Positions 45,201 through 54,972 of a DNA stretch of 64,000 bases are shown here, piece after piece; position 1 is the first letter of the stretch, and every line of letters begins with the position of its first letter. The DNA comes from Ligustrum vulgare. Taxonomy: Eukaryota > Streptophyta > Magnoliopsida > Lamiales > Oleaceae. The translations under genes were made by a program, and so were the position numbers. Where the stretch lies: contig OY743182.1 of the NCBI GenBank assembly GCA_963555705.1, forward strand, positions 54,750,592 to 54,814,591, in the 5' to 3' direction. The notes beneath the pieces are model-generated. The model was not told where the DNA came from. It searched no databases and worked only from the letters and a program-made list of their open reading frames with translations.

Positions 45201-47506
45201 CGAAGTAAAAGTATTTGTTTTTTTTTTTTTCGAAATCATATAAAATAAAAATGGGAGCTTGTGAGTCAAGCCGATGCTTTGTCATCCCTATTGATTATAA
45301 GACCTATGAGTCTATGACCAATTTATATAAGATGCATGCTACATACACAAAATGAATAACAAAATGGATGACACACCCCTTACATGAAGGTGACCCACAT
45401 GTAGGTGGGTCCCCCTTCATTTGAGGGGTGTGTCATCTAATTTGTAATCCATTTTGTGTGTGAGGAATTATCCTTTATATAACTCAGTAATTTTTCGACT
45501 AGCTTTAGTAATAAATTATTTGATATCATACGTACCATGATGAAAGAAATGGACAAAAATGTTTGATTTCAATTTGAAAGACGATGTAACATTAAAAAAA
45601 AAAATGTAACCAAAACAAGAAATTAGAAATAAATTATTTTCCTGCGATTAACCCATAACAGCGTGTCAAGTAGTATAGTTTTAATTGGTCGTTACATGAT
45701 ATTCTTATCAATAATGCTAGGAACCAATCAGAAGACACCTCTTTCTTTTTTTGGTTGGTATTTAATTCATTTTCAATTTTTGGGCCGTAATTCATTGTAT
45801 ATATACTTCATCATACGCAAATAATGCACACAAGTTGATCATTGATAAATATAAGAAGGTATAATTATCTATCTTTTTGATTTAATTTAATTAGCTTAAT
45901 TATGGTAAGAATTACAGTCAAGAAAGTTACCTGAACTCTTTGCTGTGTGGTAACTTTTGCTTCTTCTTCCTCTTCCTGCTATTTACTCCATTATCATCAA
46001 CATTGTATAGAAGGGAAGGATCTGATGGAAGCTGGAGGTGTCTCTTCCTCCACGCGGCCACGAAAACTGAGGCGATCTGCGTCAATGGACTGCCCACAAG
46101 TTTCTTGAAACGATAACGTTTTGTGCCTGCCAAGAACACAACTATACCAACAACAATGGCACAGGCACAAATTCCATAACCCCATTCTCTTCCCAAATTG
46201 TCTTGAATGTAAACAAGAACTGTCACTGCAGCAAGTGATCCAATGCTTATGAAGAAGAAGAACCAGTTGAAGAACTTGATCATTTGTTTCCTCTCCTTCT
46301 TGTCCGTATCCTCGAATTGGTCTGACCCGAAACCCGAAACACTCGATTTTAGGCCACCAGTCCCGAGTGCGGTTAGATACAGTGCTATGTAAAGAACAAT
46401 TAGCTGCATCCCACTTGCAGGGATGCATGTTTCACTGCCCGGGGCACATTTTGGAGGTCGAAGACTTGGGATTATCGTTGAGATTGTCAAGATTGTTACT
46501 CCCTAATCATAAAAACGATATAAAATATTTAGATTGTATAATAAATTCCCAATTAACTAGCCAATTATTCGTATTTTTATTTTATTTTTTCATTCGAGTA
46601 CACATTTTTTTTCCCTATTCACAAGAAATAAAAATAGTAATCTCAAACAATTTGGAACATTTTTTTCATACACTAATTGACATGTCTTAGATGTTTTTTC
46701 TTAAACTTATGGTACACGTTATGACTTGTTTTTTCTTGGTGATATATAATGCTAACCACCCCCGTTTGATAGAGATTAAAATTGATTTTTTTAGCGAATT
46801 TTGATAAAAGTTGATTAATGTGTAGTTAAAAAGTTGTGACACTCCAAAAATATGTGATAATAATAATTAATTATTGACTTTAATTTTGATAAAAATTTAA
46901 TTTTTAATCAAATTTAACCAAGCTTTAAAGATATAGGACTGATACATGAATTAAAGATATTTTCCGAAAATTCGGACAAGTAGAAGGGTTCAGTAAAACA
47001 AGACGAACTAACCATTGCTTGAACAGTGGCGAAGATGCCAATAGTGAGATACCTGTAAGAAAATTATCAACAAAATTTATTTTAGTTGAGAAAAATATAC
47101 ATGTCAGTAAATTATATATGTACCTTCCCAAAAATGTATCAGCGGTAAAGCCACCAAGTAAACACAGCATAAAAGAAGTTCCAAGAAAATTAGTGACTGT
47201 ATTTGCAGAGCTAGCATTGCCCAAATGCATGGTGGCTGTCAAATATGTCACCAGGTTAACAGCTATTCCTAGAGTTGTCAACCTTTCGCAAGCCTCGACT
47301 CCTGATCACAAAATGGATAAATATCAGAAACTGGATTAAATTAAATAAATAGACCGAGCACAGTGCACATATGTTACTTGACCTAAAATCATGGCGGCAC
47401 TAGACCAGCCGCCAGAGGAAGATTTTAGGGCGGGGCGGCCTTTGTAGTCCCAGGCATCCGGGAGAGTTTCTGCAGCTTCTTGTTGGGTTTCAGGGATGAG
47501 TGCCAT
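42230..47506 (-). CDS. NRT1/PTR family (NPF6.3-clade) nitrate/chloride transporter
   Basis: Five exons on the - strand: 47506-47383, 47301-47124, 47052-47013 (40 nt), 46502-45931, 43091-42230; GT-AG junctions, one 591-aa frame without breaks (Arabidopsis NRT1.1 has 590). Start ATG at 47506 gives MALIPETQQEAAETLPDAWD, as in NRT1.1. The protein is a 12-helix proton-coupled plasma-membrane carrier of the major facilitator superfamily. Visible features: proton-coupling motif EACER at 44-48; Thr104 in GRYLTIGIF, aligning with the phospho-switch Thr101 of NRT1.1; a basic central loop (SRKRKKKQKLPH) before helix 7; Tyr354 in FWTVYAQMTTFSVSQ, where NRT1.1 has nitrate-binding His356; and the tail YVYKEKRLAEEGIELEE. 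Similarity is highest to NPF6.3 and its paralogues; substrate preference is uncertain because of Tyr354. Confidence 0.95.
43135..43995. mobile_element. Probable MITE-like insertion in NPF intron 4
   Basis: The left edge GTTCTGTTTGTATTTTATTT and right edge AAAAATAAAAACAGAAAACG...AAAGAGAAC are loosely inverted. The right half contains CGTTTT/AAAACG repeats (43795-43960), including GCGTTTTCCGCGTTTTGG. No ORF with a known product. The boundaries and class are uncertain. Confidence 0.45.
44065..44226 (-). mobile_element. MITE-like repeat, copy 2, in NPF intron 4
   Basis: The reverse complement shares with 17789-17960 an exact core running from TTTCTAGATAAAATGTG through AAAAGTGGAGAGAA. The ends read CTCTGTTTGGCAAAAGC and AAAAACAGAG, a short terminal inversion. 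Confidence 0.65.
44470..44780. repeat. Imperfect tandem duplication (~145 bp) in NPF intron 4
   Basis: A segment with TTCCAATTATATAGATTATC and TTATTTGTTAACTAATGTACC, then CATATTCATTACTTCC, at ~44480-44590 is repeated at ~44610-44725 with a few changes. Confidence 0.7.
45344..45463. repeat. Foldback element (~120 bp) in NPF intron 4
   Basis: The arms pair over ~55 bases: ACACAAAATG...GATGACACACCCCT against AGGGGTGTGTCATC...CATTTTGTGTG, with GTGACCCAC / GTGGGTC near the tip. It resembles a MITE hairpin; I could not find a target duplication. Confidence 0.75.
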
Positions 47507-47660
47507 TCAAATGGAAAAGGGTTTTGGATTATGAGATTTGTATTTTAGCAGAGGGAAATTAACGGAGCAAGCTAGGGGATGAACTCTGGCAGATTTGAAG
47601 TGATTCCAAGGTCCTTTTTATAGCTAGCTGTGGCCTTGGAACTCCAATAATTTTATTTAC
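47507..47660 (-). promoter_or_regulatory. Core promoter and 5' UTR of the NPF gene
   Basis: On the - strand TATAAAAA lies at 47622-47615, about 110 bp upstream of the start codon, placing transcription start near 47585-47590 and giving a short ~80-base leader. Confidence 0.6.
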
Positions 47661-48166
47661 CTCAGCTGACATCTTCAATTATATCTTTTTTTTTTTTTTT
47701 TTTTTTTTTTTGAAAGCATCTCTGCAGTCTGCATCTGCAATATATTTAAATATATAATTTTGTTTTATTTATAATTCAAAAAACTAGCATACTCAAACCT
47801 TTTTCTAAAAACAAAAATAAACTTAAACTTGAATTTTAAGAAGAAAAAACTTTGGACTAAAACTTGTTGTAAATATAATTCCATTTCTGTTTTGTTTTTA
47901 TAATTCCTATGCATGACAGGAATATTTTGTGTTGTAACTCTCAAAGAATAGCATTGAGGAGGACAAAACTTGTTATTTATAGATAATATGGAATATTTTT
48001 ACTGTCACAATAAAACTTTATAATTCCTATGCATGATAGGAATATTTTGTGTTGTTAGTCTCAAAGAATAGAATTGAGGAGGACAAAAAATCTTTTTGAA
48101 ACTTTTCTTGGTTCTAAATATTCTGAGAGAAAATAAAGCTGTCGAGTTATTGTATTTCCGTGCAAA

Positions 48167-48200
<34 letters not shown>

Positions 48201-49199
48201 TTTTCAATATAAAATGAAAATTAACTATAAAAAGTAAAAATTGTCCTGTATCAAATGAAACAGTTCAAAAATGTGAGTAAGCAAATTACCCAACAAATGA
48301 TACCAAAAAACTCAAAATCCTATAGATATTTCCCATTATATCAATTGGAAATATTGGAATCAATTAACAAACAAATAATGCAATTTTCGCAAGTTCTTTG
48401 TTTTCCACGACCAACATAGTTATTTCCAATTATTTTACCATTACCTTTTTTTTTTTTTTTTTTGAAAACTAAAATAAAAGGTGAAAAAAACACATTTTCT
48501 CTAATTTCAAAGCATAAAAAAAGAATATTTTGACATAAACCATCATAAAAAACATGATGTACTAATTAATGGAAGATTGAAGATAATAATTTGATGAAAA
48601 AATTAGGAAAATAATTGTTGTAATAAGTAAAGATTGAGAGGTTAATTACAATTAAAATGTGGTGAAACAAAAAAAAATTTGAACCAATATAACAACTATT
48701 GTGATGCATAATGGGAACAAAATCCCTTCACGAAATGGATTTCAAGGAAAAGCATATTTTTACAAAGAGAGTGTGTTGACTTTAAGTTATAAAAACAAAA
48801 ATAACTTGGTCGGTTACGAAGCTAGGACGTAGAAGGGAAAATTGCAGCATTAATCCTTAACCTATGTAGTTACAAGTAAAAAAGTCTTCATCCAATTTTT
48901 TCTGGTTTTTAAGTCTCCAATGTATTATTTCCGTCTACAATGGTCCCTATTTGATGGAATCCATCTAGTTAACCCTTAAATACGGATGAGTACAAATCAC
49001 ATCACTTGTAGTTGGGCAGCCAAGGGGTAAAAACAGATAGAGTTTTGCTGCTCCACCCCGATGTGGAGCCCACACGGTGGCACTGTAGCAAAACCTAAAC
49101 AGATAACATGACAATCGATTCCAAAAATAAATATCTCTTGAATAATTGAGATGATTCCTTTGAGGCTAAATACTCATAGTGAGTAAAAGGGACATAGTT
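47661..49199. other. Intergenic, AT-rich
   Basis: It contains T runs at 47679-47711, a tandem duplicate of ~117 bp (TAATTCCTATGCATGA.AGGAATATTTTG at 47901 and 48018), and a (TG)n run at 48171-48197. No gene is seen. Confidence 0.7.
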
Positions 49200-51355
49200 A
49201 AATAATAAGAGATTCAAGCCTGATGATAGAACATATACAGAGATCTCTCTATGTTATATTGAGATGAAATGGAATCGATAAATAAGTCGACTGCATACAT
49301 AAACAACCCTCTTATGAAAATGAGGTTGATGAAATTATAATACTTTGACCAAGTATAAAATCCCAATGTAGGGATTATTGTTATAGGACCTGAAGTCCAA
49401 AACACTTAAGTGTGTAATGCCAGTAGTTATTTGTACAAATGAAAAATATTATACAGTCGTAAAAGATGACTAGTTGCGCGCGAAATTTTTCAAAGAACTT
49501 GCATGAAATATGGTGGATAGACTATAATCTAAATCACTAGTTTGAGCTCTTTGATATACCAATGAGTGAGATCAAAAAGTGTGACTCTCATCTCGGTACT
49601 TTGAGAGTTTTCTTTAATGTACCATTTGATCGTGGTACGTTGGGATTTCAAACAAAATGATTATAGATTATATGTCGAAATTGATATCTATTTCAATTAT
49701 TGATTATACTCCTGTAAATTAGAAATTGCAGTTTATAAAGTGCAAGAACATACATGTATAAATCATTGAAAGATTCAATTTGCCTAGAATAGTATCATTA
49801 TATAATGAAATGTGATTCTTAAAATAAAAGCACATGAAGAATGATACATATGACCCCATAATATAATATGTTGAAAATGAAATTGGAGTGTACTATTATT
49901 ATATTTGAATATTTGGGCATGCAATTGATTTTCAATATGCAAAATTATATTATCCACCGGAAAATGAATATTCACCATATGTGAATGAATATTCACCAGA
50001 AGTGAATTTGAAAATGAATATTTAATTATTCATCAGATGTGAATTCTAGATTTTTATAGAAGTGAATCAATTCTAGATTTGAGTAATGCAATCAGTCAAC
50101 TAATTAAACATTGCTTGGTATAGCATGTTCAGTACATCATAAATGAGCCATGACATTATAAATGAGTTATAAACTATTTATAAAAGCTCATCACAAACTA
50201 TATGTTTGATGAAATGATTTGAGATTGCATTAATATACTTGTGATATTCCTATGAAGGGAACAAATACGCGCTGCACTCTTTTTCCCTTAGCTAAGGTTT
50301 TGTCCCACATGATTTTCCTAGCAAGGTTTTTAATGAGGCAGCAATTATGGAGTAATTATGGCGTATCAATGAGAATAATGTACTCTTTTTCCCTTCGCTA
50401 AGGTTTGTCCCACAGGATTTTCCTAGCAAGGTTTTTGAGACATTGTCACAACTATCTGCAAGCAATAATTCAACAACAATCTCTCTCTTTAAATAGTGCT
50501 GGAATGATATCAACAAATGAAGAAAATCATAGACATCTGGAATGGTATCAACAAATGAAGAAAATCATACACATCTTATGAAGAATGTTATGATATCGGC
50601 TACACACAAGAAGATTTTCATATATACATATTCCAGACGAATGATGATATCATTATTCAAAAGGTTCATGAATACTTGATTGCATACTTCAGGGGGAGAA
50701 TCATGTTGTCATGCTGTACTCTTTTTCCTTCGTCCAGGTTTTGTCTCACAGGGTTTTCCTGACAAGGTTTTAACGAGGCAGCGGCTGTACTCTTTTTCCT
50801 TCGTTTAGATTTTGTCCCATTGGGTTTTACTGATAAGGTTTTAACGAGGCAGAACTGAAGCACTACAGCACTAAAAGCACTAAAGCAATACAACAATGAA
50901 GCAATGAAGCACTTCAGCACTTCATAATTCGAAGTTTCCAGTACATGATTTGTACTACTTATCATTGATGTCATTTTGAATATTAGACTCAATGATTAAT
51001 GATGGCCAACATCAGGGGGAGCAGCTGTACTCTTTTTCCTTCACTCAAGTTTTATTCCACCGGGTTTTCTTAGCAAGGTTTTAACGATGCAGACAATTGT
51101 GCAATAAGTCATTAAATGGGGAGTGTTATAAAATCATTACCTAATTTACAATTATATTTTATTCTTTACATAATTTATAATATAAATTAATGTATTAATG
51201 ACTTGTTTTTTTCCCCCTATATTTTCCTATAAATAGGCCTATACTTCATTGTAAACTTGCACCATTCTTGATCAAGAAGAGAATTCTCTCCATCTCCTCT
51301 AAGCTCTCTCCATTTCTCACTTATTAGTTGTTAGAATTTTGATAGTTTCACAACA
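49200..51355 (+). mobile_element. 5'-truncated Copia remnant with repeated pre-PPT blocks
   Basis: It ends in a short LTR (51124-51355). Before it, a ~65-bp block (TACTCTTTTTCCTTCG...GGTTTTGTCCCAC...GGGTTTTCCT..CAAGGTTTT.AACGAGGCAG) occurs five times: ~50275-50341, 50381-50438, 50715-50781, 50786-50851 and 51026-51092. Purine tracts AGGGGGAG appear near 50692 and 51013. This block is common just upstream of the 3' LTR in some plant Copia lineages. No polyprotein domain is certain; 49200-50200 has only decayed AT-rich frames. Confidence 0.7.
51124..51355 (+). repeat. Short Copia 3' LTR (232 bp)
   Basis: It starts TGTTATAAAATCATTACC after the purine tract AAATGGGGAG and ends TAGTTTCACAACA. It contains CCTATAAATAGGCC, a TATA box, and a CT-rich leader (TTCTCTCCATCTCCTC), as expected of an LTR promoter. 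A 5' LTR partner was not found. Confidence 0.75.
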
Positions 51356-51579
51356 TATTAAAATTTTTAAATATAAAAGCTTCAATGGGTGTAATTCGCC
51401 CTCACCGAAAATAACATTGTTTTGGGTTGTGGGCTGCAAGGGGGAAAAAGTTTTTGGACCCATAAAAAAAAGGGTTAGGTACGTAAATACAAAACTTTAA
51501 GGAGCTTATTTTTTAATTTCAGGTATTTTAAAAGATATTTTAAGAATATAAAACAAATTATCAAAATCAGGTATTCAGG

Positions 51580-52960
51580 CAATGTAAAATCAAATTGACT
51601 GTTTGTAATTAATTACAATTGTAACTTGATTTCAATTTTGTAATCAATTACAAATGTATCTGACTAATTTATTGCAATTAAGTTGCAATTCATTAAACAT
51701 GACATATTTTGTTTGCTAAAATTAATTTAATTAGTTACATTCACCTTAATTACAACTGCATTTACAACTTAATTACATTTTGTAATTGGTAACAATTTAC
51801 AATTAATTACAATTGTAATTTTATTCCAATTTTTCAATTCATTACAATTGTAACTAATGAATTTTTAAAACATGACAAATTTGAATTAATTGCGTTAACT
51901 TTAATTACAACTGCAATTGTAAAATTACATTTTATAATCAATTATAATTTACAATTAATTATAATTGTAACTAAGTAATTACTATTGTAACTTAATTTTA
52001 TATTTCAAGTCACTTTTTCTTTCAAAATTAATTGAATTTGTTACAAATTGTAAATTTATTTCAATTTTACAATTAATTACAACTGTAACTAATGGATTTG
52101 TACAAAAAAATTTGTTGGCTGAAATGAATTAAATTAGTTACAAAATTTAATTAGTTACATTCATCTTAACTAAAATTGGAATTGCAATTTATTTACATTC
52201 TATGATGAATAACAATTTACAATTAGTTACAATTGTAACTTTATTATTTCAATCGTGTAATTAATCATAATTGCAACTAATGAATTCGTAAAATATTTGT
52301 GTAATTTGTAATTAATTACATTAGTTAAATTAGCTACATGGATCTTAATTAAAACTACAATTGAAACTTAATTACATTTTGTAATTAATTATAATTGTAA
52401 CATATTTCAATTTTATAATCAATTACAAGTGTAACTAACTAACTAATTACAATTAAATTACAATCAAGTTGCAATTGTAATTGTAGCAATTACGAATTGT
52501 AATCAATTGTAACTTAATTTTAATTTTGAAATTAATTACAATTGTAACTAAGTAATTACTTTTGTAACTTAGTTGTATATTACAAGTCATTCGAAATTTC
52601 AATTTTTTCTTTTAAAATTAATTGAATTGGTTACAAATTGTAATGAATTACATTTTGTATAATTAATTACAATTTCAACTTTATTTCAATTTTGTAATTA
52701 ATAACAACTGTAACTAATAAATTTGTAAAACAAGAATTTTTTTTTTTTTTGCTAAAATTAATTGGATTAATTAAATTCACCTTATATTAGTTACAACTGC
52801 AATTATAACTTAATTACATAATGCGATTAATTACAGTTTACAATTAATTACAATTGTAATTTTATTTCAAATTGTAATTAATTACAGTTGTAGCTACTAA
52901 ATTACTAACACATTAGCGTAATTTGTAATAAATTACATTACAGTAATTGTAATAAGCCAC
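51580..52960. repeat. TTACAATTGTAA palindromic tandem array, part 1
   Basis: Dozens of units of the type AATTAATTACAATTGTAACTT, spaced about 45-60 bp apart and strongly decayed. TTACAATTGTAA is a perfect 12-bp palindrome. The units are interleaved with TTTATTTCAATTTTG. There is no ORF and GC content is very low. Confidence 0.85.
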
Positions 52961-53530
52961 AACCACAACATTCATCGACGCTGGACCACCGTTGAAAAAT
53001 TCATATGGTACACTAACCACCACCATCGATTACCACCTAATTTGTAATTAATTACAATTATAACTTTATTTCAATTTGTAATTAGTTACCACCACCACCG
53101 ATCACCACTAACCACCACCACCATCGATCACCACCTATTTGTAACCCGTCACAACTATCGTCAATAATTCTAAACGCCAAAAGCATGTGGAGATTTAGAC
53201 TTTCATCATTGTCCCAATAATTCTAAACGCCATAATGTAACAGAACAACTGATTTTGTGATGGTGAAATCTCCATTTAATTGGCTTGGATCTAGAATCTG
53301 ACAAAAGGATGATATAAACAAATTCAATAAAGATACAGAGAAATTGGAGTTTCTCCATACCACTTCTGCACATGCCATCTTTGTGAACAATCCCCCAAAC
53401 TTTCTCGTGCCTTCCATCTTTGTACAAATTGATTTTTGTAGTCTAATACGGAACGCTGGTCCAGACCCTTCCAGTGAGTTTTAGATGCCCCAATTTGGCA
53501 AAAACTAGGCCACCTCAAATTCATAATTAC
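52961..53530. other. CCACCA-rich and unique island inside the array
   Basis: CCACCACCA-type sequence (53030-53130), a direct repeat CAATAATTCTAAACGCCA (53162 and 53213), and ~300 bp of non-repeat DNA with overlapping 60-70-aa - strand frames (53206-53536) that match nothing known. It may be captured host DNA. Confidence 0.5.
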
Positions 53531-53830
53531 ACACATTTAAGTTTGGAAATTTTTGTAATCAGGAGATTTGTAACTAATTACACAAGTATCAAAATAATTA
53601 TAAGAATCAGGTTTTGTAATTAATTACAATTGTAACTGAATTTCAATTTTACAATTAATTGCAATTTACAATTGTAACTAAGTAATTACTATTGTAACTT
53701 AATTGTATATTGTAAGTCACTCAAAATTTCATTTTTAATTTAAAATTAATTACAAATTGTAATGAATTACTGTTTTTAATTAATTACAATTGTAACTTTA
53801 TTTCGATTTTGCAATTAATTACAATCCTTT
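53531..53830. repeat. TTACAATTGTAA array, part 2
   Basis: The same unit as at 51580-52960 resumes, for example AATTAATTACAATTGTAAC near 53620 and 53780. The two parts bracket the CCACCA-rich island. Confidence 0.85.
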
Positions 53831-54034
53831 CCTCTTCATTCAATCCGAATATGCAAGCCAGAAATCGCACTTATTACTCCATCGACTGGCTTCACGGCCT
53901 CCACAAGAGTGTTGTAATCCTTGAAAGAACCATGTACAAGATGAGCACCTTACATTTTGAATGATATTAGCATTTCAACTTTATCAATATCAACGTTAAT
54001 TTCATGCATATGCAGAATGTACGTGTCATAACCT

Positions 54035-54241
54035 TTAGCTAAAGCCTAAACTTGCCTTCACCAATCTCCTCCCCAAGTACCTTGTACTCCTAACAATCAA
54101 AACTTGAATTTTCCCATCTTCAGCTGTCACAATTAGGAAGTTAGTTATGGCATTTTGTCCACTCATTAACACCACGGCCTCATCGTAAGCCCTTGCTGCA
54201 TCCTCAGTTGTATCATAAGTCCTCGACAACACCCTCTTCTT
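54035..54241 (-). pseudogene. AP2/ERF exon fragment (SHN/WIN1-like exon 2)
   Basis: From an intact acceptor (CTTTACAG at 54249-54242) the frame reads KKRVLSRTYDTTEDAARAYD, then EAVVLMSGQNAITNF, the second half of an AP2/ERF DNA-binding domain. RV.L.T..T.E.AARAYD.A..LMSG.NA.TNF is closest to the SHINE/WIN1 group, where an intron falls at exactly this point. The frame stops at 54035 after ~30 more residues. The first half of the domain (RGVRQRHWGSWV type) was not found on either side, including beyond the CACTA element. WLG at the start of the conserved strand reads LSR here. It is probably a gene fragment and not a working transcription factor. Confidence 0.7.
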
Positions 54242-54632
54242 CTGTAAAGTGAACCAAATGACTTGTTGGATAATTAATACAATCCTATATGTATCAACAT
54301 ACCTACAGATGCAATATCAAGCTAGCTGACATAGATTTATAGAGTGCAAATAAATGGCGTTGGTTCGAGAAGTTTATAGTAAAGGGTGGAATTTGTTATG
54401 GATAAAAACTCAAAGATCATCGACTTGAATGAAGTTAAGGAGCTTCCAATTACACCATCACTCCCGCCATGGCCCAGCTGAATGCCTCGTCTGATCCCAT
54501 CCCCATCACCACCAGCCACCTCCTTTAACTCTAACCACTACTTCTGGCGAAACAAAAACTGCAACTTCAGCCCACAATCGACACCCCTAATTTGTGGCAT
54601 GGAATTAGGGCTCGAATGATTTTATGTCTTAT
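54242..54632. other. Flank between ERF fragment and CACTA element
   Basis: Unique-looking sequence with CACCACCAGCCACC-type runs near 54510. No convincing gene. The target TAT of the CACTA insertion is at 54630-54632. Confidence 0.5.
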
Positions 54633-54654
54633 CACTAGTACATTAAGAGTCAAA

Positions 54655-54770
54655 GGCGTCGGTTGTAAAGCAGAATAGGCGTCGGTTGTACAGGAGACGC
54701 CTTTAATGACGACGCCAAAAGTGCCTACTTTAGGCATCGGTTTTTGTTTTACAACTGACGCCTTTTAGTA
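54655..54770. repeat. Left subterminal repeats of the CACTA element
   Basis: GGCGTCGGTTGTA at 54656 and 54680 with inverted partners GACGCC at ~54706 and ~54717, GGCATCGG at 54734 and GACGCC near 54763. In the family such repeats bind the element-encoded TNPA-type protein. Confidence 0.8.
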
Positions 54771-54972
54771 TTTTTTTTTTCATTTATTTATATTTCCCTC
54801 ATATACCTATATAAACTAGAATCATGTGCACATCAAAAATTTATCTTCAACATATATAATCGAGGAATGCAGAACAAAACTTAATAAGATAAACAGAATT
54901 TCGAATTAATTAATCATGTTTTCACAATATTGTTAAAAAATTTGTACATGTAAAACATAAAATGGGCTAAGT

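Noticed and set aside
53206..53536. Three overlapping - strand frames of 64-73 aa in the island of the array
   Set aside because: They occupy different phases of the same DNA and none shows a domain; not called as genes.
51580..53830. Common origin of TTACAATTGTAA and TTACGGCCGTAA palindromes
   Set aside because: They share only the half-site TTAC/GTAA; the centre, spacing and context differ, so I treat the likeness as unproven.
54035..54241. Functional ERF transcription factor
   Set aside because: Half of the DNA-binding domain is missing and the conserved WLG is changed; a fragment is the simpler reading.
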